Shown here piece after piece: positions 1-11,300 of a DNA stretch of 64,000 nt (positions within the stretch are counted from its first letter, which is position 1; every line of letters begins with the position of its first letter). Source of the DNA: Plantago major. Taxonomy: Eukaryota > Streptophyta > Magnoliopsida > Lamiales > Plantaginaceae. The stretch covers positions 1 through 64,000 of the forward strand of contig JAIFAC010000171.1 in assembly GCA_026545765.1 (NCBI GenBank). The letters are read 5' to 3'. The notes under the pieces are model-generated. The model was not told the origin of the DNA. It worked only from the letters and a program-made list of their open reading frames with translations, and searched no databases. Made by a program: the position numbers and the translations under genes.

Positions 1-1142
1 GAAGAAGTTTATGTTGAGCAACCACCGCTTTGAAGTTTCTCGTAAAGTAGAATGGTCTACAAATTACGTAAAGCTCAGATGGATCAAACAGCTCCAAGAG
101 CATGGTATGACACTGCCAAATACCTTCTGGAAAGTGGTTTAAAGAAAGGTGAAGTTGATAAAACTTTATTTACCTTAACCATGATGGGAAACTACTCTTA
201 GTTCAAGTATATGTTGATGACATTATATTTAGATATAAGGACAAGCAACTTTGTAATGACTTTGCAAATCTCATGAAAAGCAAGTTTGAGATGAGCATGA
301 TGGGAGAAATGAATTATTTCAGATTGCAAGTCAAGCAACTCAATGATGGAATATTCATTAGTCAAACAAAGTATGCAAAAGATATGCTCACAAAATTCAA
401 TCTTAAGCCTTCTGAAAAGAATGCTAAGATACCTATGAGCATTGGAACCAAAATGACCTATACCAATCGATAAGAGTATTGAAGAACATAAGTATAGGAA
501 ATTGATAGTTCACTACTTTACCTCACTGCAAGTAGACCTGATATTCAATATGCTATTGGAGTATGTGCTAGATTTCAGACAAATCGAATGCAAACACACT
601 ACAACATTGCTATGAAAATATTAAGGTATGTGAAGGGTACAGTAGATGTAGGACTGTGGTATCCTAAAGAAAGTGAATTGAGTTTAGCTGGGTACTCAGA
701 TGCTGATTATGCTGGATCATTGCTTGATAGGAAAAGCACCTCAGGAACTTGTCAGTTTCTGGGCACTAGACTTATCTCATGGTTTAGCAAGAAGCAAAAC
801 TCAATTGCAACTTCTACCACAGAGGTTAATATATTGTCAGCCGTTGTTGTGCAACACAAATTCTGTGGATACAACAACAACTTAAAGACTATGGACTCGA
901 TGAGAAGAAAACTCCCATTTTCTGTGACAACCACTACACAGAATCCTAAATTTCATGCCAGAACAAAGCACATTGATGTTAGACATCACTTCATCAGAGA
1001 CCATGTTGAAAAACGCAATATAGAAATACTCAAGATTGGGACTGAAGACCAACTTGCAGATATCTTCACTAAGCCACTACAAGAAAGTAGATTCTTAGAC
1101 TTAAGACATAGTCTTGGACTAATGGAACTACCAATGAACTGA
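1..1142 (+). pseudogene. pol: Copia pol fragment: reverse transcriptase (3' part) and RNase H
   Basis: This is the C-terminal part of a copia polyprotein, which copies element RNA into DNA and removes the RNA strand. The RT catalytic YVDDI is read at 210-224. A long open frame at 588-1142 carries the copia RNase H core with YSDADYAG near 693, the LLDRKSTSGTCQFLG segment, and the terminal ADIFTKPLQ / HSLGLMELP signature before a TGA stop at 1140-1142. Compared with the copy at 36787-38105 it has frameshifts near 30-60, 180 and 470-560, and a short deletion that removes the RNase H segment after the STTE motif near 820-840. Several differences are CAG to CGT (41-43 and 67-69), so some breaks may be sequencing errors. 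Confidence 0.9.
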
Positions 1143-1149
1143 AAAAGTT

Positions 1150-1357
1150 CGTATCTCGAACGCATCCGTAAAAGAGAGAAGAGGTATCCGAACGGGCATC
1201 CAGAAAAGAGGTATCTGGAACGGGCATCCAGAGAAGAGGTATCTGGAACGGGTATCCAGAAAAGAGAGAAGAGGTATCTGGTACGGGAACCCAGAAGTCA
1301 AAAAGGCTAAAGAGCAAAAAGATAGCTTAAGATCTCTGAGACGGGAACTCAGATATC
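1150..1357 (+). repeat. Tandem hairpin repeats after pol (element 1)
   Basis: Directly after the pol stop there are about four units of roughly 30 bp, each containing TCTGGA, a short ACGGG loop and TCCAGA, so each can fold into a 6-bp stem. A variant with CTGAG/CTCAG arms follows near 1330-1357. The same block, with fewer units, follows pol in the other two Sirevirus copies (14620-14745 and 38140-38256). No coding function is visible. A role in RNA structure between pol and ORF3 is only inference. Confidence 0.75.
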
Positions 1358-1375
1358 TGAATCATTCTATGAACG

Positions 1376-2105
1376 GGGAACACAAAAGAGAATAGTATAA
1401 CTATCTCATAAATACTCTCTTTAATCTCGTGACTATTTCTATCTTGATGAAAACTTGGGAAAATCCTAAGTATAAGATGTATTCAGATGCTAACAAAGGT
1501 CCTTGCTCCAACAGAATTGTGATTCAGATAGCTATTAGCCAAAATTCATTAAATGGGCACAATTACACTTGTTGATTGTGATCATTGCTGAAGAAGCAAT
1601 GGTGAACATTAAATATCTTGTATCCATAGAACATATGACGAATATAGATAATAAATAAATAGGAGTTAATATCATTCCAATTGCCCCAAAATTCCACAAC
1701 GCTTTTGTTCATTGGATGGGAATGAATGAAGAATGCAAGTTGTTGATCGATCTGATTTGGAAATTAATTCACAAGAATAGTGGACTGTTGAAATTCAGAC
1801 ATGGCCCACTAAGCATTTAATGCCGAAACTACTTTTGATCATGCCGGCTTGCAAATCACAGATACACACAAAATCAATTTGTATGTATTTGTCTGTTGAG
1901 ATTCACTTGCTATATATATAGGATTTTGGCAAATGAAATCACTTTTGCCTAATCCGAAATTTCAACTTGCATCAAAACAAAGAAAAACCTTCTCCTAATC
2001 CTCCGCAACTTCTCTAAAATCGCAAATCTTGATTAAGTTTTTGTAAAAGAATCACTCAATCGAATCTCTTCAAACACTAGCTTCAAATCCTTACTATATA
2101 AAGAG
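1376..2105 (+). promoter_or_regulatory. Noncoding leader with internal TATA box before ORF3 (element 1)
   Basis: No coding sequence is seen here. A TATATATATA stretch lies at 1911-1920, about 185 bp upstream of the ORF3 ATG at 2106. It is followed by an AT-rich leader containing TTGCCTAATCC and CAACTTGCATC. The same box and leader occur at 15179-15188 and 38815-38824 before the ORF3 starts of the other copies, at spacings of about 190 and 210 bp. Conservation of box, leader and spacing suggests a separate ORF3 promoter. Transcription from it is not shown by sequence alone. Confidence 0.5.
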
Positions 2106-5100
2106 ATGGCCTCCAAGAACACTTCTACACGTAAATCCTAATCCTCCACTGCATCAAAAGCAAGCACCAGAGTCAAGTTATTATTAACAATCGATCGGTA
2201 GGAGCTTTCAATCCCACCATTCGACTTCAAGTCACGTAATGATTTGGGTGGTGCCATGGTTGAGGAATAGCTCACTACCGAATAGAGAACCAAGCCAATG
2301 TAAAGCTAATTCGACATGCTTGAAAAGGCACAAATCAAGGGCTTTCAGATCCGTCACCTAGTGGAATTTCATCACTTGATGTGTTGGAATTTTACAACAA
2401 CCCAGGATTATTTCCCGTATCCAAGGCACCGAAATAGTGTCTATCAAAACCTCACCAAGGAAAGGAAATCCTTCCGACTTAACAACTTTCAGAAGTTGTT
2501 CGAGGTTCAAAATCTTGAAAGGATTTTGAAATAAACACCAAGGATGAGGAACTCCTTGAAGGTGTTAAAGAACTTTACGATGATGTGTGATCTTGAGAAA
2601 TCGACACACCCACCGAAGTTCAAACTTGTCGACATCCCAACCGTACATCCGGTTCACTGGGATGTACCGCTTGCATTCTTCACAGATGCTTTGATGGTCT
2701 ACAAGGAGGTGCAGTACCAGATAAGCCAAGAACGATGGATCATGATGTTCTTAAATCAACAAGACAAAAGGTCGGAAAACCCTTTTAACCGGGAAAGTAC
2801 GCCTCAAGTTTGTGAAGAAGATTCAAGGCTTCGAGCCTAAGATTGTCAAAGGACTAGCTGAGCCAAAGGCCAAGAGGCTATGGTCCAAGATATGCTACTT
2901 GGTCGGAAAATCTTGGCATCGAGCTCGAGAGACTACCGAAATAGCCAACAAAGAATTTACTCTACAAGTATGAGTATACAACTCATGAAAAGGTTACCGG
3001 GTCTCGTAAAGGTCCTAAGAAGAGAAAATCAAAAGATATCTCAAGAAAAGGTTATGACTAAGAAGCCTGTAACTTCAAGAAAGAAGTCTCATGGCAAATC
3101 AAGACACACCCAAAGAGGTTGTCAATTCTCGATATCTACAAACATGGCGATGAACTCATCAATGCCGTAAAAGAGTTATCACCCATCGAATAAGTAGACT
3201 CAAGAAGAGAAAGTGCTTTAAATGTTACTAATGCAAAGCCTTGCCGATGAACTCATGAATGCCGCCAAAAGTGGTGAAAAACACCAAGCCCCATCAGTAA
3301 ACCGCAGGAATAATGGACCAATCGGCCCTAATGCCGATGAGAGCTCGACGATGAAGATGATGAACTAGTCATCTCTCAAGTCCTAGAAAAATCAAAGAGG
3401 GCTAAGGTTCAACAAGTAACCGTGATAAGGTATCAAGAAGAACCTACACAAAAGTTGTCGAACCTATAGCAAAGGTTATCGTGCAAACACATCATCGTGG
3501 AATGACTCTCTTGCACAACTTCACAAAGCCCCGATGAGTGGTATCTTAGTATCGCGTATCGATGGGAATGCCACATCTAAGAATCAAAGAACATTCTACT
3601 GATCAATCTTCTGCTTCCAGACAACCACAACAGCCACAAGTGGTTGATGAAATGGTAAATGAACTCCATTTTGAAATACCATTAATACAAAGATGTCAAG
3701 AAAATCAGAATCGAAGGTGTTCCCCAACTCAATGAGAGGGATCAAACCGAGACATCTACCTGTAATGATCCACTGGGAGGCAAATCGAGTCAGATACTGT
3801 GGAAGGTGTGAAGTACCGTAAACTTCAAACAAAGAAACCGAATCGACAAGACGACTAATGTATAGAAAGGTCACAAGTTCCAGAGACCAATCACCAAACC
3901 GCTTTGTAAATGACCGATTTAACTCTTACCTTGTGAAAAATTTTATACTTATAAATCTTGTTACCTTATAAGAATCTCTTTGTTACAGTCGAGTTAGAAC
4001 GGAAAACAAGAGGAAGTCAAAGCTTACCTCAGATATCGAAAAAGAGGTTCCTTCAACCTCAACTCGAGAAATCGAGCCCGTGCTATGTAAATGATTCTTG
4101 AAGAGAACTAACTTTTCAAAGAAAATGTTTGTATGCTCATTAATGATAAATGTTTCTAACAGTCTAACCGAGATGGAAGAAGATAAGGCGTAAATGCCAG
4201 ACAAACCTTAAACCAACAAGGTTTCGAAGCACACATCATCGAAGCTTTCAAACTTGAAGGTATATGAAAATCAAGATAAGTACTCTTCATCCCGGGTTAT
4301 CTTAAAACTTCTTCTAAATTATTCAATACTATCTACTTACGTGCTCAATCAAGTAGAAGTGCAAGGGGACAAAGTTGCGACATCCCCTGCACCTATGGAA
4401 ATTGATGAGGCATCAAGGGCTTCATCACAAGAAAAGATTCCGGAGACTGCACAAGTCTCTAAGAGACAAGTATCTGAGCCTCCCATGGAGGTAATTGACC
4501 TCTCGATATCCGACTGTCACTTAAAGTTCTTCTTGATAAAATTTCCTAAGTATTGTGATAATGTTAATTCTCGTGTTCAAGAAAGAAAGGTTGATGAGGA
4601 CCGCATTTCCAAGTCTCCACCTCACCACAAGATATCTGAGACACCAATTGTCCCAGTAGAACAAGTATCTGAGCCTGATGTTCATACTCAGGTAACTCAG
4701 AAACTAAACTATACTTCTACTCAGATATCTACCAAAGTTTTGAAACTCACTCAAAACTCTTTCTTTCAGTTCAACAGATGCAAAGGTGTCCCATTGCGTA
4801 AACAAGGACCCACTTCACTTCTTCAAAGCTCACACTTTGCCAAAGCACATTCAATGCTTCAAGAAATGGCGGTTAAGGTGCTCGATCTCTCCGAAATATT
4901 GAGAATAACTTATCAACCAACCAGACGGGCACGAGCTCGACCGAAACATATGTCCAAGCAATGTTCACTACGTAACATACAGCCATACTCTACTACACAA
5001 GGACTTTTCCAGAAGTGGTGCATAGTTTGATACATGCCTTTGAACAGTGGATGGTCGACAAGATTACAGATGGCATTCAAGCCGCCTGCCCTGCATCGCA

Positions 5101-7480
5101 ATTCATACCTTCAACAAGAAGAAGACGAAGCGTAAGATCACTATCCCTAAGTGATCAATCTTGTATCTCAAGATGATGAGGAGGAAGAAATGAATGAAAA
5201 TTGTTTTGATGAACCTCCCAATCGATCATCACCAAAAGGATGATAATGACAAAAGGATGATGATGATGCTCGCACTGTGGACCGGAGGAATTTCACAGAG
5301 AAACAATGCCTCACCGAAAAGCAACCGAGAAGACTTCAGTAAATCTCCGCCTTCATCACCTAAATCTACTCATCCATCTTCTCACCAACACGCAGCTACT
5401 ACCGAATAAGTAGTTGAGCTCAAGAAACCAATCGTAAAATAATAAACACTCGCACTAAGTGCTCAACTCATACAACGCTGGAAGAAGAACAACAGCCCAT
5501 CTTCAACTCGAAGATCAAATAGGTTAATCCAGATAAGATTGATCAACTACAAGATCTATACATAGAAGAAATGATTGCTTACTCCGAGGTTAAAGAGCTA
5601 CGGATGTCGCTCAAGAGATCACCAAAGAACTCGACATCAAGAAGTATTTGAAGTCAAGCATGATGCTAAGGTCGCATCCTCTTAAAGAAGCACCATCCTC
5701 CTCCCGAAGGAAACCAACCAATCTCCGAGATGGTTGCTGGACTTGATACGATTGATGAAAATGTCCAAGAGGATGAAGATCACCGGGCTAATCCTCATAT
5801 GATGAAGAAGACAAGATTTGGCAGACACCGCCATGAACATCTAGCGGTTTCTCACTTAAAAAGAAAGTTGATTGCTCCTACAATCTTCAACAAACTGCCA
5901 AACGTTCACTCCCATGAGTACATGAGCAGGTACCAAGTACTAGCTACTCTGAATAAGGAGATGTCTTCACAAAACAAGGAAGTAATCGCTTCCCCTCTCG
6001 AATGAGAAAGTTCACCGAGCTCATCACTCAGAGAACAACTGCATGATCATTGCTCGTAAAGATCTGGAATGACAAGGACGATGATGTGTCTTTAGTCGAA
6101 AAGCTTTTCAAGAGGCAAGTTACATCACCGAAAAGCGGATGCCATCCTAGGCCCATCGCGAGCTCACCGATAAGGACAATGGACTTATCAAGCAAAATCA
6201 GAGCTCAAAGTCAACTTCAAGTTGGTCACCGCCACAACTATTTACAAGGGCATTTTGACTCTCTCTCGATTCCTTTATGAGACCGAAAAGGCCAACAATG
6301 ACTAAGGGGAAAGAAAGTACAACCGACCTCAAAGTCAAGGGAATGGGAAGAAGGAGATGAAAACAGAAGAAACTGAGTCAGTCGCCGAAAGGAAGAAGAA
6401 AAACTTCCCACCACCACTCGTAATCTATGAATCCTTCTCAAGCCAAGCCGCTTCCTGAGACCCATCAAGGAACCAAATGGTAACAAGGGCCATGGCACAG
6501 AAACCTCCAAGGAGTACCAAGGCTCCAAGGAGAAGACAAGTTAGAGGGATTGATGAATCTTCTGAAGAAGAAGAAGAAGGTCAAATCAAGTCCCTGGGCA
6601 ATGAAGAAGGCTGCAAAGATCTCACAAGAATTGATCTTCATGAAGATGATGAAGAGACTGATGAAGATGAAGCTCCTCTTCACAGAAAAAGGAAACTTGA
6701 AAGCCTAACTGAGCCCATAGCCGCAAGCAGCCACTAGCGCCTAAAACACCCTCCGAAATACCAAGTCTATCCAGGGTGGTAGTTCTTCAAGCAACAACCC
6801 CAAAGAGAATTCAGGACAGAAAAGGAACAGACTGAGAGCTGAGGAAAGACAAAGTCAACTTCCACTCAGGCCAGAAGAAGCCAAAATTGAGTATGTGAAG
6901 TATGACAATGATTCCTCCGTCACAGTGCATCAATCGTAAAATGGCTATCGGATTCGAACTTAAGCATCTATTGGTAAATTCAAGATTTCCAACCAATCCT
7001 CAAACAACTTATGGCATGGAGAAAGGATAAGCCTACCTTGATCAACACCAATCACATCAAAGCATGGTTCGATTTTGAAGTTGTCAAGAGAATCAAGCCA
7101 TGAAGAAGGACCTCTCGATGATTGTCCATATGGAAAGCCGATGATGTGCACAAAATTCAATATCACAGAACAGCACAAGACCAAGACTTGTCAGGAACCC
7201 TATGAGTCGCTCTATCCGATGTAAGATCAAGACAAGGGTGACATCGATATCAAGATTATCTACGAATACTTCAAGCTTTCGACATCGTAATAGAGCATGC
7301 CCGAAGTGGGGAAAGTACCTATGGGTCAAGCATTTTCAAAGAAAATCCTACCAAAACCTATAAAGAAGTCTGGATTTGCCAGAGAAATGAGATGCTTGTC
7401 GAACTCTTCTTTATGATTATTCGATGACATAAAAGGTTTGGAGATAGGAAATTTGCGCATCGATCCATAGAAACATTGTT
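2106..7480 (+). pseudogene. Sirevirus ORF3 (intron-bearing third ORF), decayed copy 1
   Basis: This is the most degraded of three copies of the ORF downstream of pol. The start ATG at 2106 sits in the conserved context TATAAAGAGATGGC. Recognisable pieces are the N-terminal block around 2316-2840 (MLEKAQIKGF, later FTDALMVYKE), the intron-containing acidic/proline middle (about 3900-4760, with a TTTGTTACAG acceptor ending at 3988), the coiled-coil block (about 5500-6290) and the basic/acidic segment at 6477-6737 that contains HRKRKLES. Frames change dozens of times relative to the copy at 15371. Many breaks coincide with lost CAG/CTG trinucleotides. No signal peptide or transmembrane helix is visible. 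Function is unknown; the family name 'envelope-like' is not supported here. Confidence 0.7.
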
Positions 7481-7853
7481 GAAGAGTTCAAGATTGAAGA
7501 CTTGAAGATTGAAGACTTGAAGACTAGTTCTTTAGATGTTTACTGAGCTTGGTTACTCCGTTGTCCTAATTTACTATGTAGTTTTTGTATTTTTGCTGAC
7601 TGAGCTTAACTGTATCATGTATTAAAGTTATCTGTAATCCTTAGTTGCGACTTATCTGAAGAACTTACTCTCAGATAGTATTTTATAAAAGATAACTTGT
7701 CAGCAAAGATCACACCTTGTGATTTGGTTGATGTCTACTTTCTGCACTTAATTATATGATTTTGAAAAATTTGATTAAGTGTTGGATTGTTTCCTCATCC
7801 AGATTTGTAATAGGGAAGATAGTCATCGTTGACTGATCAAAATGGGGGAAATT
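7481..7853 (+). other. 3' noncoding region and polypurine tract (element 1)
   Basis: This stretch has no gene. It includes a segment shared by all three Sirevirus copies (TTGTGATTTGGTTGATG, near 7720) and ends in the polypurine tract AATGGGGGAAATT at 7841-7853, immediately before the LTR TG. A PPT in this place primes plus-strand DNA synthesis in LTR retrotransposons. Confidence 0.75.
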
Positions 7854-8567
7854 TGTTAGATATTTTGTTAGAATATCTATTTAGATTTTGTTCAAGAACA
7901 TGATGACTTATCTTTGTCTCGTAAAGGTGATTAGTACTCTCGTTCACTTGAACATTGTAAAAGAGGAAACCCACTAAGTATGATAGTCTAGCTAATCTTG
8001 TATAGGATGATAGGTCTCAAATGTAATTTTATTTTATGAAGAGAAGACCAAGAAGAAGACATCCAAGCGTAAAGCTCAACAAGAATTGAAGACTTCAAGA
8101 AAATCGCATAAGAATATCAATCATTGTTCAGATATCTTAGCGATATCTTGTAGACATGAACAGCTTTCAAACAAACTGTCAAGAGATATCGAGAAATGAG
8201 ATACATATCAAGACAAGGAAAGTGTCCATGATATCTATTCTCGATACCTTGAGCGTTAAACACGCTTTTCAAAAAAAGGAACATATATTGCAAAAAGTTG
8301 TTTCAATCAATACAAGTGGTATCTCAAGAATGAAGATAAGGATGTGCAAAGAATCGCATAACAAGTCTAGTCTCGACATAAAGCATATTTCCGCTGACAC
8401 TACAGACAAAAGTATAGTACAATGCATTTAATGCACTACAGAGATGTCTCGAGTAAAAGCAAGCAACTTCCGAGAAGAAGACAAAACTCATAAAGATTAT
8501 ACACACAGATATCGATAGTTTGAATTTGAGCCTAACGGATACTATTCAAACGGCACTCAAATCCATC

Positions 8568-8575
8568 TATAAATA
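8568..8575 (+). promoter_or_regulatory. LTR TATA box (TATAAATA)
   Basis: The TATAAATA motif follows the conserved block CCTAACGGATACTATTCAAA. It is found at the same place in the LTRs at 21923-21930, 61965-61972 and, as TATATATA, 45038-45045. It is the probable core promoter for the genomic transcript. Confidence 0.65.
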
Positions 8576-8988
8576 TCAACACTTAGACAAATTGAGAGAA
8601 CACACATTAAATACGTCAAACATAGATCTCGAACATCCTACTCTCTCAAAGCAACTTACTTATTATCAAAGCTTCACATACTAAAGCTTGTGATCTTGAG
8701 TAAACATCAAGTTCTAAGTGTCCCGATCCTAAACAAATAATAGTCACAAATAATGTCAAGTATAATAATTGTTTATAAAATTCAAAGTTATCTATGAAGG
8801 AGTTGAATCAAAAGATCAACTATCCGAGATTCATTCTCTTCAATGTATATCGTAAGACTGGTCAAGAAATCGAACTAGATACCATACTGTAAAGTGTATT
8901 AAGTAACTTAGTTTACAGAGCAATCAATAATCGAAAAGTTATTAGGACGCTCATCGACAACTCAAATCAAACCAACACCAAAACCGTG

Positions 8989-9188
8989 GAGTACAAGAAG
9001 TACTTAGTTTGAAAATCGTGAATAACTCCAAGGTTATTGAGTATATGAAGTACTTGATTTGGGAAACTAAGGAATAACTCCAAAGTTATTGAGTATAGGA
9101 AGTACTTAGCTTGGGAAGCTAGGGAATAACTCAAAGGTTTCTGAGTATAGGAAGTACTTGGCTGAAGAAGCTAGTGAACAACTCGGGG
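8989..9188 (+). repeat. LTR minisatellite, four units of about 52 bp
   Basis: Units start at 8989, 9039, 9091 and 9143. Each has the pattern GAGTA, GAAGTACTTAG, TTGGGAAACTA, then AATAACTCCAAGGTTATT. The other LTRs have three units (22313-22460), two units (45423-45520) and three units (62372-62520), so copy number varies between otherwise alignable LTRs. Confidence 0.8.
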
Positions 9189-9480
9189 AACATTTCGGGG
9201 AACCAATTGTTCAGAATCTTAGAATAGGATTTTTGTAAGGTTATCTCAATTATCTGTTCTAGTGAATTCTAGGTCTCTGATAGAACGAAGTGGATTAGTT
9301 GGAGGATTACGCCACCTCCAGATACCACTATACTTGCTGTGTCATTTACATTTCTGTATTTATACTTCAGCAACACACACACACTTATTAACTGTTTCTA
9401 CACTTATCTTTATTAAGTCTTCTGCACTCTGATTCTAAGTATCAGATATCTGAGAAACATTTGTTATCGACAAAAGTTTT

Positions 9481-9509
9481 AAAAGACTATTCCCCCCCTC
9501 TAGTCTTTT
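9481..9509 (+). terminator. Conserved C-loop hairpin near LTR 3' end
   Basis: AAAAGACTA (9481-9489) and TAGTCTTTT (9501-9509) form a perfect 9-bp stem around an 11-nt loop containing seven Cs. The same stem is at 45833-45864 and 62849-62880, and with two mismatches at 22780-22816. The C run varies between about 7 and 13. Its position in the LTR tail suggests an RNA structural element (3'-end formation or packaging), which is inference. Confidence 0.5.
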
Positions 9510-9540
9510 ACTTTGCCGTTATCTGGACCAACAACAAACA

Positions 9541-10541
9541 ACTGAGAAGTTGCAGAATATTGCTCTAGTTGCTCAAGGAACTTCTGAAAAGAAGAAAGGC
9601 AAGGAGATGACTGAGGATGCTCTTGGTGTAAAGCAAATGGGAAAATATGTTAGTCGAGAAATTGACAGAAGAAAATCCAAAGAGAAGCTGAAAAAGCATC
9701 TAGGCTCAAACTACCACCAGTACAAAAATATGCAAAGCTCAATAACAAGTCGGCTAAAGCATCAAATCGAGGAAGCGTAAATCGAAACGATATCTGCTTC
9801 TATTGTCGTAAACCCGGTCATTTCAAGAAGGATTGCCCTGCCTTCAACAAATTAAAGACAGGTGACAAGAAAGACAGAAGAATCTTCAAAAGAAGTCAGA
9901 GAGCTATGCTCACTGAAGAAAGGAAAAAGATTCAAATCCAACTGGATGCTCTAGATATTGAATCTGATTCTGAGGATGAGGATTCAAATGATTCCACACT
10001 GCCTTCCCCAGAAATGTGCGGTGTCTCTCATGAAGTAATTGACTTTGGTCAAAAGAAGAAAGAAGTGTGTGGAATGGCTGAAGAAATCTTTCCAGATATC
10101 TCCAACATTGAACCTTGTCTAATGGCTGATGAGGTAACACATACTTCCTGTTATACTTATGAAAGTGATGAAGAGGGAATCAAAGATCTGGAAAAACTCA
10201 AAAGAGAACTTGATCTCTACGAAAGAGAATTTCTAATGATCCGAGCTAGAGCCGAAAACCTTGAAGAAGAAAAGAATGCTCTTGTAAAGGAAAATTCTCA
10301 AATAATTAAGATATCTGAGAAAAAGGATGTTGAAAATGCATTTCTCAAGGCTCAGATATCTGAGACCGAAAAGTCACATAAAGAAGCAATGGCCAATCTT
10401 CAAAATAAATGTGAAGATCTTCTTTCTGAGAATAAGGAAGTCAAAAAGAAAGAACTATCTTTTCAATCTTATGCCAAAACTAGTGACACTCTTACTGAAA
10501 TACAATCTTATCTAAGAGATCCTTCAAAAGAGAGGACTTAA
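9541..10541 (+). pseudogene. gag: Sirevirus gag, N-terminally deleted, with CCHC zinc knuckle and coiled coil
   Basis: Gag forms the particle and binds element RNA. The remaining part starts at the equivalent of residue ~230 of the copy at 63023 (shared QGTSEKK motif). A frameshift near 9740 leads into a frame that is open through to 10541. The zinc knuckle CX2CX4HX4C is complete at 9795-9836 (C-FY-C-RKPG-H-FKKD-C). Downstream is a long acidic and then heptad-rich coiled-coil region (9906-10541), typical of the extended Sirevirus gag C-terminus. The capsid N-terminal domain and the natural start codon are missing, because the LTR joins gag directly at about 9534-9541. Confidence 0.85.
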
Positions 10542-11300
10542 TGGGACACACACGCAGCTCCACCACTCAATAAGAGTAATGAAGGATGAACATTTGTCAG
10601 TGCTCAGCAAGGTGATTCCCAAACAATCTACAGTATCGGTCAGAAAGCTAAGATTGTTGACAAAGGAAAAATTGTTGGGAATGTCTCTGGAAAGAAACAT
10701 AACACTGAAAAGTGTAATCACCCACAGTGCTATGTCTCTCAAAAAGGAAAAATTGCAGGAGCTGACAAATTCTCCTATGTCACATTTTCTGGAAAGAAAA
10801 TAGATTATCCAGAGACTAGCAAAGTCACGAGAGGAGATCTCGATAGCATCAGTGCTCTAATGGTATCGCTATAAAGTTTATCGGAAACAACTTGCTCGTG
10901 AGTACAAACAAGAGCAAGAACGATGGTTAAAGGCAAGAATTGCTCACAACAATTATCAGAAGTGGAAGATGAATCAAGCCACTGAAAATCTGAATGCCAG
11001 GGCTAGAAGAAATCTGGCTAGGAAAGCTAAGTTTGTCGAGAAGGCACTTCAAACCTGACAGGTATCTGAAAGCACAAAATGGAGCACCAAGGAACACGCC
11101 AAGGAAGAAAATAGTTCTTAATGACAACGATACTAAACATTTAACCAGAATTCCTCATTATGTTCCTATACGACAAAAGAATGTTCCTAAGAAATTCATT
11201 CAAAAATGGATTCCTACTGGAAGATTCTTTAGTCCAGATGGTTCCATTGTTGGTATGAGAACCTAATCTCATGTTTCCTGTTTTGTGCGTAACACTCTAA
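10542..11300 (+). pseudogene. Gag-protease linker of element 2, decayed
   Basis: This segment joins gag to protease. A Lys-rich reading with paired Cys/His residues (EKCNHPQC, near 10710) runs to about 10870 in one frame, then the frame breaks several times. A basic stretch at 10994-11266 (KKFIQKWIPTG, then FFSPDG) follows. I do not recognise a separate domain. By position it belongs to the polyprotein. Confidence 0.5.

Larger units (their letters stand above)
1..9533 (+). mobile_element. Sirevirus-type Ty1/copia element 1 (5' part outside window)
   Basis: The element enters the window inside reverse transcriptase. It continues through RNase H, a hairpin-repeat block, the intron-bearing ORF3, a polypurine tract and the LTR at 7854-9533. 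The order pol, then a long extra ORF, then the 3' LTR is the layout of Sireviruses (SIRE1/Maximus lineage). The PBS of the related copy at 62907 matches initiator tRNA-Met. Reading frames are broken throughout. The LTR at its right end is shared with element 2, so the pair forms an LTR-internal-LTR-internal-LTR tandem, probably made by LTR recombination. The left end and its target duplication lie outside the window. Confidence 0.85.
7854..9533 (+). repeat. Sirevirus LTR shared by elements 1 and 2 (about 1.68 kb)
   Basis: The LTR begins TGTTAG after the PPT and ends GGACCAACA, like the LTRs at 21238, 44465 and 61388. It carries a TATAAATA box at 8568-8575 and a four-unit minisatellite at 8989-9188. 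A perfect 9-bp hairpin with a C-rich loop lies at 9481-9509, close to the end. The start reads TGTTAGATATTTTGTTAGAATATC, in which TGTTAG occurs twice, giving a slightly longer 5' end than the other copies. There is no PBS after it: gag sequence follows almost at once, so the 5' end of element 2 has a deletion. Confidence 0.85.

Noticed and set aside
8989..9188. Regularly spaced repeats that could suggest a CRISPR array
   Set aside because: The repeats are contiguous ~52-bp units with no unique spacers, in a plant LTR; this is a minisatellite.
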